Source of the DNA: FEN-1219 sp039933105 | Lineage (GTDB): Bacteria; Pseudomonadota; Gammaproteobacteria; Steroidobacterales; Rariloculaceae | Length of the DNA stretch: 64,000 nt | NCBI GenBank assembly: GCA_039933105.1 | Contig: JBDTOT010000021.1 | Span: 1-64,000 of the forward strand | Direction: 5' to 3' | Shown: piece after piece, positions 33,473 through 42,030 of the stretch | Layout: the number at the start of each line of letters is the position of its first letter | Position numbering within the stretch: position 1 is the first letter of the stretch | Notes under the pieces: model-generated | What the model saw: the letters and a program-made list of their open reading frames with translations, nothing else | Databases searched by the model: none | Told to the model about the DNA's origin: nothing | Made by a program: the position numbers and the translations under genes

Positions 33473-35551
33473 ATGAATCGACCGCCACGAATCTCGCCGC
33501 GGGCAGCTTTGATATCGAGCATTTTGATGCTTGCCGGCATGAATGCGGCGGTGGCGCAGCAGGCGCAAGACAGCTCGACCTCGTCAGATAAGGCGCAGCA
33601 GAAATCGTCGGGGGTGAAGCCCGAAGAAATCGTAGTGTTTGGCCGCAGCCTCGAGCTGCTCGGCAAGGCGGATGCGGCTAGCGAGGGCACTGTGAGCGGG
33701 GCAGACTTGGCAGTGCGGCCGATGCTGCGCGTAGCCGAGCTACTCGAGGCGGTGCCGGGCATGGTTGCCGTGCAACATTCGGGCAGCGGCAAAGCCAACC
33801 AGTATTTCCTGCGCGGCTTCAACCTCGACCACGGAACCGATTTCACGTCCATCGTCGACGGCATGCCGTGGAATCTGCGCTCGCACGGCCACGGCCAAGG
33901 GTATCTCGACGTGAACGGCATGATTCCCGAAGTTGTCGAGAGAATCGACTATCGTAAGGGCCCGTACCGCGCAGACCTCGGCGACTTCTCGCAAGCGGGA
34001 GCCGCATTCATCTCGACGATCGATCGACTCGATGCGCCGTTCGTCGGTGTAGAGGCCGGGCAATTCGGCTACGCCCGGCTCGCTGGCGGGGGAACCAAGG
34101 ATCTGGGCAACGACGCGTCGCTGACCGGTTTGATCGAACACAAGACCTACGACGGGCCGTGGCAGGAACCAGAAGGCCTCCAGCACACCGCTCTGTTTGG
34201 CAAGTATGTACGGCCGACACAGTCCGGCAAGTTGGCCGTCACGCTTTGGGGTTACGACGCCACATGGCACCCCACGGAGCAGATCCCCGAGCGCGCATTC
34301 GGTACGGCCGCGTGCGCCGACGAGTTCTGCGCGTTGGACCCGACCGCTCTCGGGAGCACGTCGCGCTGGATCAGTACGGTGCAGCTCGACGGTTCGAAGT
34401 GGCGTGCTTCGGCGTACATGCAGTACTACGACTGGTCCATGACGTCTAACCCTACCTACGACTTTCAGCTGCATCAATTCGATCGGCGGACGACGCTCGG
34501 CGGACGCTACGAGCGAACCGTCATCGAGAGTGACAAGCTTCAGGTGGACGTCGGCGGCGAGTTTCGTTATGACGACATCGGCAACGTAGGGGTGGATCAC
34601 TTCGATCACGGGAGTTTCGTCGAGAACATTTCGGATAATTCGATTCGCGAACCGTCGCTCGGCGCGTTTAGCGAGGCAACGTGGTCGCCTACCGCCAAAC
34701 TGCGACTCATGGGTGGATTGCGAAGCGAGGTTTACAGTTTCGATGTGGCCGCCAAGACGCCGGGCAGTTTTTCCGGCGATAAGACCTCGTCGATCACGGC
34801 GCCGAAAGTGGGTATCGCCTGGGCGGCGAGCAAACAGGTCGAGCTCTACGGCAATTGGGGCCGCGGCTTTCATTCGAACGACGGGCGAGGCGTGGTCAAC
34901 ACCATCGATACGGTACCCGGGCTATCGCCGGGCACCGGCTACGAGGCTGGCGCGCGGTTCGAGGTCGGCTCTCTGAAAATCACGGCGGCTTACTGGTGGC
35001 TCGACCTCGAGAGCGAATTAATCTTCGTCGGGGACTCGAATGCCGTGGAGCCGAAGGGCGCCTCGCGCCGCCACGGTTACGAGACCACGCTGTTCTGGCG
35101 CCCCATAAGCTGGCTCGGTATCGATGCCGTGTATACCGGCAGCACGGCACGCTACGTGGACAACCCGGACGGCCTGTATATCGAAGGTTCAGTCGAGAGT
35201 GCGGGGGAAATCGGCATTCAAGCGGTCAAGAATCGCTGGGAAGCAAGTTTGCGCATTCGTTATCTTGGTCCGTATGCGCTCACGCCCGACAATCTGCACC
35301 GTGCCGAGGCGGATACCACGATGAGCGTGCGTGGCGCTTACACGGTCGGTCACATGATGTGGTACGCGGACTTGCTGAACGTGCCCAATTCGAAGGGTAA
35401 GGACATCGTGTATTGGTACCAGGCGTACGTGCCCGGCCTCGATCCGGTCGGCACGAGCTCTGCCGACATCGACTGCAACGTCACGGACTGCCGCGTGAGC
35501 CGCGCGCAGGAATCGCGCACGCTGCGAGTGGGCGTAAAGGTGAAGTTCTAG
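33473..35551 (+). CDS. TonB-dependent outer-membrane receptor
   Basis: The 692-residue protein has a signal peptide (ALISSILMLAGMNAAVAQQ), a TonB-box-like KPEEIVVFGRS, a plug domain (VAELLEAVPGMVAVQHSGSG, QYFLRGFNLDHGTDFTSIVD) and a 22-strand barrel ending in ESRTLRVGVKVKF with terminal Phe. The plug contains LRSHGHGQGYLD, a His-bearing loop that may bind metal. Receptors of this group are often annotated as metal or siderophore receptors, but the ligand is uncertain. The shared upstream element links it to the CusA operon, so it could import or recover the same metal. Confidence 0.9.
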   Translation: MNRPPRISPRAALISSILMLAGMNAAVAQQAQDSSTSSDKAQQKSSGVKPEEIVVFGRSLELLGKADAASEGTVSGADLAVRPMLRVAELLEAVPGMVAVQHSGSGKANQYFLRGFNLDHGTDFTSIVDGMPWNLRSHGHGQGYLDVNGMIPEVVERIDYRKGPYRADLGDFSQAGAAFISTIDRLDAPFVGVEAGQFGYARLAGGGTKDLGNDASLTGLIEHKTYDGPWQEPEGLQHTALFGKYVRPTQSGKLAVTLWGYDATWHPTEQIPERAFGTAACADEFCALDPTALGSTSRWISTVQLDGSKWRASAYMQYYDWSMTSNPTYDFQLHQFDRRTTLGGRYERTVIESDKLQVDVGGEFRYDDIGNVGVDHFDHGSFVENISDNSIREPSLGAFSEATWSPTAKLRLMGGLRSEVYSFDVAAKTPGSFSGDKTSSITAPKVGIAWAASKQVELYGNWGRGFHSNDGRGVVNTIDTVPGLSPGTGYEAGARFEVGSLKITAAYWWLDLESELIFVGDSNAVEPKGASRRHGYETTLFWRPISWLGIDAVYTGSTARYVDNPDGLYIEGSVESAGEIGIQAVKNRWEASLRIRYLGPYALTPDNLHRAEADTTMSVRGAYTVGHMMWYADLLNVPNSKGKDIVYWYQAYVPGLDPVGTSSADIDCNVTDCRVSRAQESRTLRVGVKVKF

Positions 35552-35577
35552 CGCGGAAGGCGCGGCGCTGGCCGCAT

Positions 35578-36393
35578 TCAGCCGTTCGGGTTCGCGCCGG
35601 CCGCGAGCAGGGCAGAAGCAACCTCGGTGTGACCATTAGCGCGTGCGAGTTGCAGCGCAGTCATACCCTCGTCGTCGACGGCGCGCACGTCCGCGCCGGC
35701 TTCGATCAGCAATCTCACGACATCGACATAGCCCGCGACCGCGGCCCACATCAAGGCGGTATCGCCGTAGCGCCGCTCGCGTGCATTCACGTCGGCGCGG
35801 TTGCGTCGCGGCACCCGTCGCTCGGTGTCGCCGTACCCGGCACTCTCTGCGGCATAGCCCGAACGTTCGCTCGCCGCTGATCTTCCTGCGAGATCGGCCA
35901 GGGACTCTACGCCGTTGTTGCCGGTCAGAAGTACGCCCACGACGTCCGTGTGGCCGCTGCGTGCGGCGGTCATGAGGGCGGTTTCGCCGCCAGGCAACGC
36001 CGTGTCCGCGTCGAGGCCGGCGACCAATAACTCGCGCGTCATCGCGGCATCGCCGCCGCGTGCGGCAAGGTACAAGGCGGTAACGCCGTAGCGGTTGCGG
36101 AGCGTGACGTCAGCGCCGGACGCGATCAGGCGCTTCGCGATGTCCGTGAAATGGCCGTGGACCGCCCGCATCAATGGCGTCGTGCCGTCGTCTTCGGCGG
36201 CGTTCACGTCCGCGCCAAGCGCAATGAACTCGTCGACGGCGGAACGGTTGCCGAGCAACACGGCCTGGAGCAGGGAAGCGGGCTGGTAATCGCCCGCGGT
36301 GGCAGGCGCCGGCTCTTCACGGCTACAGGCCGCGAGGCCGAACCCCACCAGTGCGAGGAGGCCAAGATACCTACGAACTTGTTGGCGTTGCAC
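35578..36393 (-). CDS. Ankyrin-repeat lipoprotein
   Basis: The 271-residue product has a lipoprotein signal (LGLLALVGFGLAACSRE) and about six ankyrin repeats, e.g. DGTTPLMRAVHGHFTDIAKR, YGVTALYLAARGGDAAMTRE, GETALMTAARSGHTDVVGV and GDTALMWAAVAGYVDVVRL. A non-repeat insert (AASERSGYAAESAGYGDTER) interrupts the array. Exported ankyrin proteins are protein-binding scaffolds; in related bacteria they occur beside oxidative-stress or redox genes. Convergent with the TonB receptor gene, 26 bp apart. Confidence 0.88.
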   Translation of the reverse strand: MQRQQVRRYLGLLALVGFGLAACSREEPAPATAGDYQPASLLQAVLLGNRSAVDEFIALGADVNAAEDDGTTPLMRAVHGHFTDIAKRLIASGADVTLRNRYGVTALYLAARGGDAAMTRELLVAGLDADTALPGGETALMTAARSGHTDVVGVLLTGNNGVESLADLAGRSAASERSGYAAESAGYGDTERRVPRRNRADVNARERRYGDTALMWAAVAGYVDVVRLLIEAGADVRAVDDEGMTALQLARANGHTEVASALLAAGANPNG

Positions 36394-36511
36394 TTCTCAC
36401 CCCCATGACCGTGGTAGCGGCCATCCCGATAGGGCGAAGCCTATGACAGTTAAGCTGAACGTAAGCTTTATACCACGCGCGAGCGCATGCGCCGAGTGCA
36501 CCCTAGGGTGT

Positions 36512-37372
36512 TTACCGGTCGAAGTTGCGTACGGATTTTTCGTTCTCGTTGCAGATGAACTCGATCAGCTCGGCGTCGGGGTACAGCTTTTGGTTCACTC
36601 GAACAGTGAAAGGGTGTGCGTAAGCTGTTGGATCTTCGATAGTTATATCGATCTGTAACGCTCCGTAGTTCAGTCGTTTGAAGCGTTCCGTGAGCTTGCC
36701 TCGGCCGCTCAGCGGGCTGCCCTGAACATCGAGCCACACGTCGTCGCGAAACCCCACGGTCTCGACCACCAGCGTGTCGCCCTCCCAGTGCCCCACCGAA
36801 TACCCGTACCACCAGGGCTGCAGGTCGTCGCCAGGCGTGGGCAGGGGTCGGCCGTCGAGGAAGATTTGCCGAAGGCCCTGGTTGCCTTCGTACATGATCA
36901 CGATCAACTTCGGCGTCTGCACTACCTTGCGCGGTTGCGGATGCAGGTGCAGCTGCGTCAGGCCCATCGGCAGGCAGTGCGCATCGGGATTGTTCTTCTG
37001 GTTGTTGGCCATGCGCTCGGCGCGCAGTTGAGCCGCCAGCGGCTGGTAGGGCAGGCCACCCGCAAGGCCGGCGCCCAGGCTCCAGAAGGTGGCCTGCGGC
37101 GGCCCGCCGTCTTTCGACTGCAGCGCCGCGAAGTCCGGGGTAAGGCCGCCAGGCCCGGTGCGTTCCCATACGCCCGATAAGTCCGGATGACCGTCCGCGG
37201 CGCGCGGCGTCGGCGCCTCGAGATTGACCTTGTGGTCGCGCGTACGCGGCTCACCACGTGCGGCGAACTCCGGCCACTGCGCACTCACCGGCAACGTCCA
37301 GAGAGCCAGCGCGCCGATCGCCAGCCAGGCGAGGCCGATGTGCCGCGCTCTGATTCCCCCTTCGATGCTCAC
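36512..37372 (-). CDS. Exported protein of an unrecognised family (copy A, HPDLSG type)
   Basis: The 286-residue protein has a signal peptide (LAIGALALWTLPVSAQWPE) and motifs shared by four proteins in this window: DGHPDLSGVW near the N-terminus, PDAHCLPMG with a conserved Cys, TPKLIVIMYEGNQGLRQIF, WYGYSVGHWEGDTLVVE and ELIEFICNENEKS near the end. I know no function. The start is GTG at 37372, whose G is shared with the TAG stop of the DUF6152-type gene upstream, so translation is coupled. It is the last gene of a three-gene run with 37372-37794 and 37805-38716. Confidence 0.8.
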   Translation of the reverse strand: MSIEGGIRARHIGLAWLAIGALALWTLPVSAQWPEFAARGEPRTRDHKVNLEAPTPRAADGHPDLSGVWERTGPGGLTPDFAALQSKDGGPPQATFWSLGAGLAGGLPYQPLAAQLRAERMANNQKNNPDAHCLPMGLTQLHLHPQPRKVVQTPKLIVIMYEGNQGLRQIFLDGRPLPTPGDDLQPWWYGYSVGHWEGDTLVVETVGFRDDVWLDVQGSPLSGRGKLTERFKRLNYGALQIDITIEDPTAYAHPFTVRVNQKLYPDAELIEFICNENEKSVRNFDR

Positions 37373-37794
37373 TACTGCGCGGGCTTCGCAGCCTCGGGAG
37401 TCTCGTTATCGCCGGAGGAACCGGCGAACAGCTTCTTGCCATCTGCAAGGACGACCGCGCTTGCATTGCCCACGTGCTCGTTGTTCTTCGCGCGGTGGCC
37501 GGTCACGGTCACAGTGTCACCGAGCTTCATCGAGTTGCGAGTCCAACCGCGGCGCATGAGGCCGTTCGGGCTCGCGAGCTCGAAATCCCAGTTGACCGTT
37601 GCGCCGGAATCGTCCTTCGCGTCGATATAGAACCGTGCGTGCGGATTGGCCCACTCGACCTTGGTGACGGTGCCCGTCACGGTAACCGGCAGATTGCGAT
37701 CGAACTCGGCCGCGAACGAATGGTGAGCGGCAACGGGCCCTTGGGCGAGGACTGAGCCGAAGGCGGCCACTGCGAATACCCAACGCGCTTTCAT
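37372..37794 (-). CDS. DUF6152-type small exported protein (copy 1)
   Basis: The 140-residue product has a signal peptide ending GPVAA, then HHSFAAEFD, a beta-rich OB-like core (VTVTGTVTKVEWANPHARFY, RNSMKLGDTVTVTGHRAKN) and a polar tail. If cut after AA, the mature protein begins His-His. The same HHSF start recurs in the genes at 41652 and 47782. It lies between two members of the HPDLSG family on one transcript (10 bp and 1-bp overlap). Function unknown. Confidence 0.85.
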   Translation of the reverse strand: MKARWVFAVAAFGSVLAQGPVAAHHSFAAEFDRNLPVTVTGTVTKVEWANPHARFYIDAKDDSGATVNWDFELASPNGLMRRGWTRNSMKLGDTVTVTGHRAKNNEHVGNASAVVLADGKKLFAGSSGDNETPEAAKPAQ

Positions 37795-37804
37795 GACTTA
37801 CTCC

Positions 37805-38716
37805 TCACTTATCGAAATGCTGCGACGATTTCTCGTTCTCGTTGCAGATGAATTCGATCAGCTCTTGGTCCAGCATGATCTGATGACTGACTCGGACCGT
37901 GAAGGGCTTCGTATACGCCTTCGGGTCGTCCACCGTGACGTCGATTTCCATGTGGCCGTAGTCCGGGCGACGCCAGCGTTCGGTCAGCTTACCCTTCTCC
38001 GTCAGCGGGCTGCCGAACACATCGAGCCATCCGTCTTCGCGGAACCCCACGGATTCCACGACCAGCGTATCGCCTTCCCAGTGGCCGACGGAGTAGCCGT
38101 ACCACCAGGGCTGCAGATCCTCGTTGACCTTCGGTAGCGGGCGGCCGTCCGTAAAGATCTGGCGCAATCCCTGATTGCCTTCGTACATGATCACGATCAG
38201 CTTCGGCGTCTGCACGATCTTGCGCGGCTGCGGATGGCCGTGGAGTTGCATGAAGCCCATGGGTAGGCAATGCGCGTCGGGGTTGTCCTTTTGATTGTCG
38301 GCCATGCGCTGCTTGCGAAGCTCGGCCGCCCAGGGTTGATAAGGCGCCCCGCCGGGAATGTTCGCGCCGATATCGAAGAACGTTGCGCGCGGCGGCGCCT
38401 TCGGATCATCCGGCGGTTTGCTCGGCGTGAGCCCGAGCTGATTGTCGGCGCCGCCACCGGACGTGTCCTGAAGCGATCGCGAAGGGCTCGCTTGGCCAGG
38501 CGGCGGCGCCGCCGCGATCGAGTTGAAGTAAATCTCCCAGCTTCCGGTGAGATCCGGATGGCCGTCTGCGGTGCGCGGCGTCCGCGCTTTTAGGTTGGGC
38601 GTGCCATCGGCATTCTTCGGCACATTTTGTGTGGGGTATTCGGGCCACTGCGCGCTCGCTTGCGTAGCTAGTGTCGCAAGACCTGCGGCGACGAACGTGG
38701 CGGTAAGCCGGTTCAC
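37805..38716 (-). CDS. Exported protein of the HPDLSG family (copy B)
   Basis: The 303-residue protein shares with copy A the segments DGHPDLTGSW, DAHCLPMGFMQLHGHPQPRK, LIVIMYEGNQGLRQIF, WYGYSVGHWEGDTLVVE and ELIEFICNENEKS, and is clearly a close paralogue. It has an insert (PPPGQASPSRSLQDTSGGG) after the first motif. Signal peptide MNRLTATFVAAGLATLATQASA. It starts the operon read toward 36512 and is divergent from the MFS gene at 38888. Confidence 0.82.
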   Translation of the reverse strand: MNRLTATFVAAGLATLATQASAQWPEYPTQNVPKNADGTPNLKARTPRTADGHPDLTGSWEIYFNSIAAAPPPGQASPSRSLQDTSGGGADNQLGLTPSKPPDDPKAPPRATFFDIGANIPGGAPYQPWAAELRKQRMADNQKDNPDAHCLPMGFMQLHGHPQPRKIVQTPKLIVIMYEGNQGLRQIFTDGRPLPKVNEDLQPWWYGYSVGHWEGDTLVVESVGFREDGWLDVFGSPLTEKGKLTERWRRPDYGHMEIDVTVDDPKAYTKPFTVRVSHQIMLDQELIEFICNENEKSSQHFDK

Positions 38717-38887
38717 TATTATGTTCCGTACCCTGCGAGGCGAAGGCGAGAAAATACCGTATTCGGACGCGCCAGCAAAGCTCGAAACGCAGGAGGGTCG
38801 TTATTCTTCTCAATTAGGCCAGGACTGTGGAAAATGCTACGCTCGTCTGAGTAGGCTGCAGAAGACAGCCGGCCTGGGGAGGCACTC

Positions 38888-40285
38888 GTGTATAGCGATC
38901 CGCGTGACATCATTTCGAAGTCGCCGATGACCTGGATGCAGATCATCATCATCGCGATCACCATCGGTTTGAACGGTCTCGACGGCTTCGACGTGCTGTC
39001 CATCAGTTACGCCTCGCCCGGCATCATGCAGGAGTGGGGCATCGATCGCGGCGTCCTCGGGCTCGTGCTCGTGGCCGAGTTGGTGGGCATGGCGTTCGGC
39101 TCGATCTTCCTCGGAGGTGTCGCCGACAAGATCGGTCGGCGCCCATTGATGCTGGGCTGCCTCGTCTTGATGGCGGTCGGCATGATCATGGTCACGACCA
39201 TCGACAAAACCATGGCCAACGGCCTCGCCATGCTGTCGGCCTGGCGTGTCGTCACCGGACTTGGCATCGGCGGCATGCTGGCCGCCGTCAACGCCGTCGC
39301 GGCCGAGTTCTCGAACGCGAAGAACAAGCACCTCAGCGTCTCGCTGATGTCGATCGGGTATCCCGCCGTCGGCGCCGTCGGTGGCGTCGTCGCCTCGTGG
39401 CTGCTTCGCTCCCACGACTGGCGCGCCGTATTCTATTTCGGCTGCACGACGACTGTAGTGTTCCTGCCCGTCGTCTTTTTCCTGATTCCCGAGTCCGTGC
39501 ATTGGCTTGCGCGTAAGCAGCCAGCCGGCGCGCTCGAGAAGATCAACCGTGCGATGAAGCTGATCGGGCAGCCGACCGTGGCGGCTCTGCCAGCGGTATC
39601 GGAAGAAACCCGCAAACGCTCGGTCACGGATATTTTCCGGCCCGGGCTCATTGCGACCACGATCGTTTGCGCGGCCGCGTACTTCCTGCACATCACGACG
39701 TTCTACTACATCCTGAAGTGGGTCCCCGTCATCGTCGTGCAGCTCGGCTTCCAGGCGTCGACTGCCGGCAACGTACTGACGTGGTACATGGCTGGTGGCG
39801 CGACCGGCGGTGCCGTGCTCGGCTTCCTGACGATTCGCTATGGCGTCAAAGGCCTGACGATGGCCGTGCTCGCGTTATCGACCGTGCTGGTCATGATCTT
39901 CGGCCAGGTCGCCCAGCCGCCTGCCGATCTCGGCAGTCTCGAGCTCGTATGCTTCTTCGCGGGGTTCTTCACGAACGCCGGCATCGTGGGCTTGTACGCG
40001 ATCTTCGCCCACGCGTATCCGACGCATGTGCGGGCTACGGGAACCGGGTTCGCGATCGGCGTTGGCCGTGGCGGCTCCGTACTAGCGCCCGCAGTTGCCG
40101 GTTTCTTGTTCCAGGGCGGCTACGGCGTCCCCGCGATTTCGATCGTCATGGCACTCGGCTCGCTCCTCGGAGCCGGCGTATTGACGTTCCTGAAGCTGAG
40201 CCCGGACGCGCCCGAAGCCGAGCCCACCGAGAAGTCCTCTGCAGCCGCGAGCAATCTCGGCAGCGCGGTCGTTCACGGCCGCTGA
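38888..40285 (+). CDS. MFS transporter, aromatic acid:H+ symporter-like
   Basis: The 465-residue protein has twelve predicted helices with the AAHS-type helix-1 motif LNGLDGFDVLSISYASPGI, the loop signature GGVADKIGRRPLMLG and the helix-4 RVVTGLGIGGMLAAVNAVAA. AAHS carriers such as PcaK or MhpT import aromatic acids, so an organic acid substrate is likely. Start GTG 38888 with GGGGAGG upstream. Two small membrane-protein genes follow at 12 and 14 bp, and a terminator ends the group at 41398. Confidence 0.9.
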   Translation: MYSDPRDIISKSPMTWMQIIIIAITIGLNGLDGFDVLSISYASPGIMQEWGIDRGVLGLVLVAELVGMAFGSIFLGGVADKIGRRPLMLGCLVLMAVGMIMVTTIDKTMANGLAMLSAWRVVTGLGIGGMLAAVNAVAAEFSNAKNKHLSVSLMSIGYPAVGAVGGVVASWLLRSHDWRAVFYFGCTTTVVFLPVVFFLIPESVHWLARKQPAGALEKINRAMKLIGQPTVAALPAVSEETRKRSVTDIFRPGLIATTIVCAAAYFLHITTFYYILKWVPVIVVQLGFQASTAGNVLTWYMAGGATGGAVLGFLTIRYGVKGLTMAVLALSTVLVMIFGQVAQPPADLGSLELVCFFAGFFTNAGIVGLYAIFAHAYPTHVRATGTGFAIGVGRGGSVLAPAVAGFLFQGGYGVPAISIVMALGSLLGAGVLTFLKLSPDAPEAEPTEKSSAAASNLGSAVVHGR

Positions 40286-40297
40286 TAGGAAATTCCG

Positions 40298-40795
40298 ATG
40301 ATCGAAGCTATTCAGAATAGCGCCTACGCTACGTGGGTGCGTGAGTCACCCTCGTTCTGGGCGTACACGTGGATTCTTTCGCTGCACGCCATGGGTCTCG
40401 CCATCGTCGTGGGCATCAATTCGATCGTGGCATTGCGCCTGCTCGGCTTTACGCCGGAGATCAAGATCAACTCGCTGCGCAAGCTGCTTCCGTGGATGTA
40501 TCTCGGCTTCACGATCAATGCGTTCTCCGGCCTGTCGTTGCTCGCGGCGAACGCCCAAAATGATCTGCACAATTGGATGTTCTTCGTGAAGCTCTCGATG
40601 ATCGCGCTCGCGATGGTCAACCTCGAGTTCACTAAGGCCAACGTGTTCAACGATCCTGCCGTCATCAACAACACCGGCGTGCCAGCGAGCGCCAAGAAAT
40701 TCGCGTTGCTGTCGCTGCTCTTCTGGTCGCTCGCGATTTGCGCCGGTCGCCTCACGGAATACCCCGCGTTCGTGCAAGCCTGGTTCGGTTTCTGA
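40298..40795 (+). CDS. Small inner-membrane protein, four helices (DUF6644-like)
   Basis: The 165-residue product has four predicted membrane helices and conserved polar residues: TWILSLHAMGLAIVVGINSI, TINAFSGLSLLAANAQ, NWMFFVKLSMIALAMVNL and LLSLLFWSLAICAGRLTEY. His in helix 1 (LHAMG) is matched by His in the next gene (IIHFFGM), which hints at heme or metal ligands. I place it with DUF6644-type proteins tentatively. It forms a tandem with 40810 and is co-transcribed with the MFS gene. Confidence 0.75.
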   Translation: MIEAIQNSAYATWVRESPSFWAYTWILSLHAMGLAIVVGINSIVALRLLGFTPEIKINSLRKLLPWMYLGFTINAFSGLSLLAANAQNDLHNWMFFVKLSMIALAMVNLEFTKANVFNDPAVINNTGVPASAKKFALLSLLFWSLAICAGRLTEYPAFVQAWFGF

Positions 40796-40809
40796 TGGGA
40801 AGCTGAGAG

Positions 40810-41331
40810 ATGGAACAGACGTTCATACGGATTCTGCTGAGCACCGGCGTCGACAACTACGTGGCTACGCACGACTGGGTGTGGCCGGTGTGCGAGATCA
40901 TCCATTTCTTCGGCATGTTCATGCTGATAGGCAGCGTCGGTCTCGTTGACCTTCGCATTCTCGGCGTCGCCAAGGGCATTCCCATCAAGTCGCTGGAGCG
41001 TTACGTGCCGCTCGGCGTCATTGGCTTGGCGCTGAATCTGACGACGGGGCTTATTTTCGTAGGTGGCAACCCGGTGGGCGGGCCGCAGGAGTACCTGCAC
41101 AACCTCGCGTTCCAGATCAAAATGGCGTTGATCCTGATCGCAGGATTGAACGTCATCGCGTTCTACGTCTTCGGCATTGCACGCGCCGCCGACGCCACGC
41201 CGGCCGAGGGCGACGCGCCCATGAGCGCAAAGTTCGTCGCGGGGTTGTCGCTGCTGCTCTGGTTCTCGGTCATCCTGTTCGGCCGCTACATCATGTACAA
41301 CGACACGCTGTTGAACGTGCTCGGTCTCTGA
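40810..41331 (+). CDS. Small inner-membrane protein, four helices (DUF6644-like partner)
   Basis: The 173-residue product is a distant relative of the one before it: CEIIHFFGMFMLIGSVGLVD, YVPLGVIGLALNLTTGLIF, NLAFQIKMALILIAGLNVIA and LLLWFSVILFGRYIMY correspond helix by helix. The pair probably forms a heterodimer in the inner membrane. Location between a carrier and redox genes suggests an electron-transfer or accessory role, but this is inference. The operon ends at the hairpin 41364-41398. Confidence 0.75.
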   Translation: MEQTFIRILLSTGVDNYVATHDWVWPVCEIIHFFGMFMLIGSVGLVDLRILGVAKGIPIKSLERYVPLGVIGLALNLTTGLIFVGGNPVGGPQEYLHNLAFQIKMALILIAGLNVIAFYVFGIARAADATPAEGDAPMSAKFVAGLSLLLWFSVILFGRYIMYNDTLLNVLGL

Positions 41332-41363
41332 CCACACTCGGCGCCGCTAGCTTGCGATACTAC

Positions 41364-41398
41364 CGATACCGGCCACCTCTGCGTGGCCGGTGTCGTTT
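41364..41398 (+). terminator. Rho-independent terminator after the MFS-membrane protein operon
   Basis: CGATACCGGCCAC (41364-41376) pairs with GTGGCCGGTGTCG (41383-41395) with one T-G wobble and a six-base loop, and is followed by TTT. It lies 33 bp after the stop at 41331. The GIY-YIG gene starts just beyond, which argues against its upstream GTG at 41390. Confidence 0.8.
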
Positions 41399-41410
41399 CT
41401 GACTTCCGGA

Positions 41411-41659
41411 ATGTGGTACGTCTACATCGTTCGCTGTGCCGATCGCACTCTGTACACGGGCGTGGCTCGCGACTTGAGCGCACGGCTTGCGGCTCACAAC
41501 GAGGGGCGCGGCGCGAAGTACACGCGAGCGCGCCTGCCCGTGAAGCTGATTTACCAGGAGACGGCCGAGAATCGCAGCGCCGCGCAGCGCCGCGAGCACG
41601 CGATCAAACGTTTGTCGCGGACCGAAAAGCGCGCGCTCGCGAAGCGCGGGGCTAGTTGA
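41411..41659 (+). CDS. GIY-YIG nuclease-superfamily protein (YhbQ/UPF0213 type)
   Basis: The 82-residue product is a single GIY-YIG domain: WYVYIVRCADRTLYTGVARD, the catalytic Arg helix LSARLAAHNEGRGAKYTRAR and EHAIKRLSRTEKRALAKR with the acidic residue. Stand-alone members such as YhbQ are structure-selective or DNA-damage-linked nucleases. ATG 41411 is preferred to GTG 41390 because the latter lies inside a terminator hairpin. It overlaps the convergent DUF6152-type gene by 8 bp. Confidence 0.9.
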   Translation: MWYVYIVRCADRTLYTGVARDLSARLAAHNEGRGAKYTRARLPVKLIYQETAENRSAAQRREHAIKRLSRTEKRALAKRGAS

Positions 41660-42026
41660 TGACGGAGAATTTCTGTCCGTCGGGCAGAATGACGGCCTTC
41701 AAGAAGAACTCGGCCGGATTGTCGCGGCGCGGTGCGCCAATCGCTTTGATTTTCTTGCCGGGCGCGATGTCGTCCGGATTCAATCCGAGGTGGACGATCA
41801 TGTTGGCGGGCGCGCCTTCGACGAAGTTGATCGTCGCCTTCGACCCGTCCGCTTTCGTCTCTACGAGCGTCATGGCCATGTGTGGATTGCGTAGCTTCAC
41901 TACGCCCACGAGGCCCTCGAACTCGATGTTCTGCGTCATGTCGTAGATGGCGAACGAGTGGTGTGCGGCAGCCGTCAGCGCCGTCAGCGCGCACACTGCC
42001 GCGATCAGTGCGAAGCGTTTGCTCAT
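41652..42026 (-). CDS. DUF6152-type small exported protein (copy 2)
   Basis: The 124-residue product has a signal peptide ending TALTAAA followed by HHSFAIYDM, then the beta-rich core (NIEFEGLVGVVKLRNPHMAM, GLNPDDIAPGKKIKAIGAPR). It is more divergent than copies 1 and 3 but keeps the HHSF start and the NPH motif. It follows the HPDLSG-family gene at 42783 by 4 bp, the same pairing as elsewhere in the window. Function unknown. Confidence 0.83.
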   Translation of the reverse strand: MSKRFALIAAVCALTALTAAAHHSFAIYDMTQNIEFEGLVGVVKLRNPHMAMTLVETKADGSKATINFVEGAPANMIVHLGLNPDDIAPGKKIKAIGAPRRDNPAEFFLKAVILPDGQKFSVIN

Positions 42027-42030
42027 GCGT

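Noticed and set aside
36421..36475. AGTTAAGCTGAACGTAAGC upstream of the ankyrin lipoprotein as a third copy of the 32-bp element
   Set aside because: Only scattered bases agree with the copies at 25763 and 33356, no better than chance.
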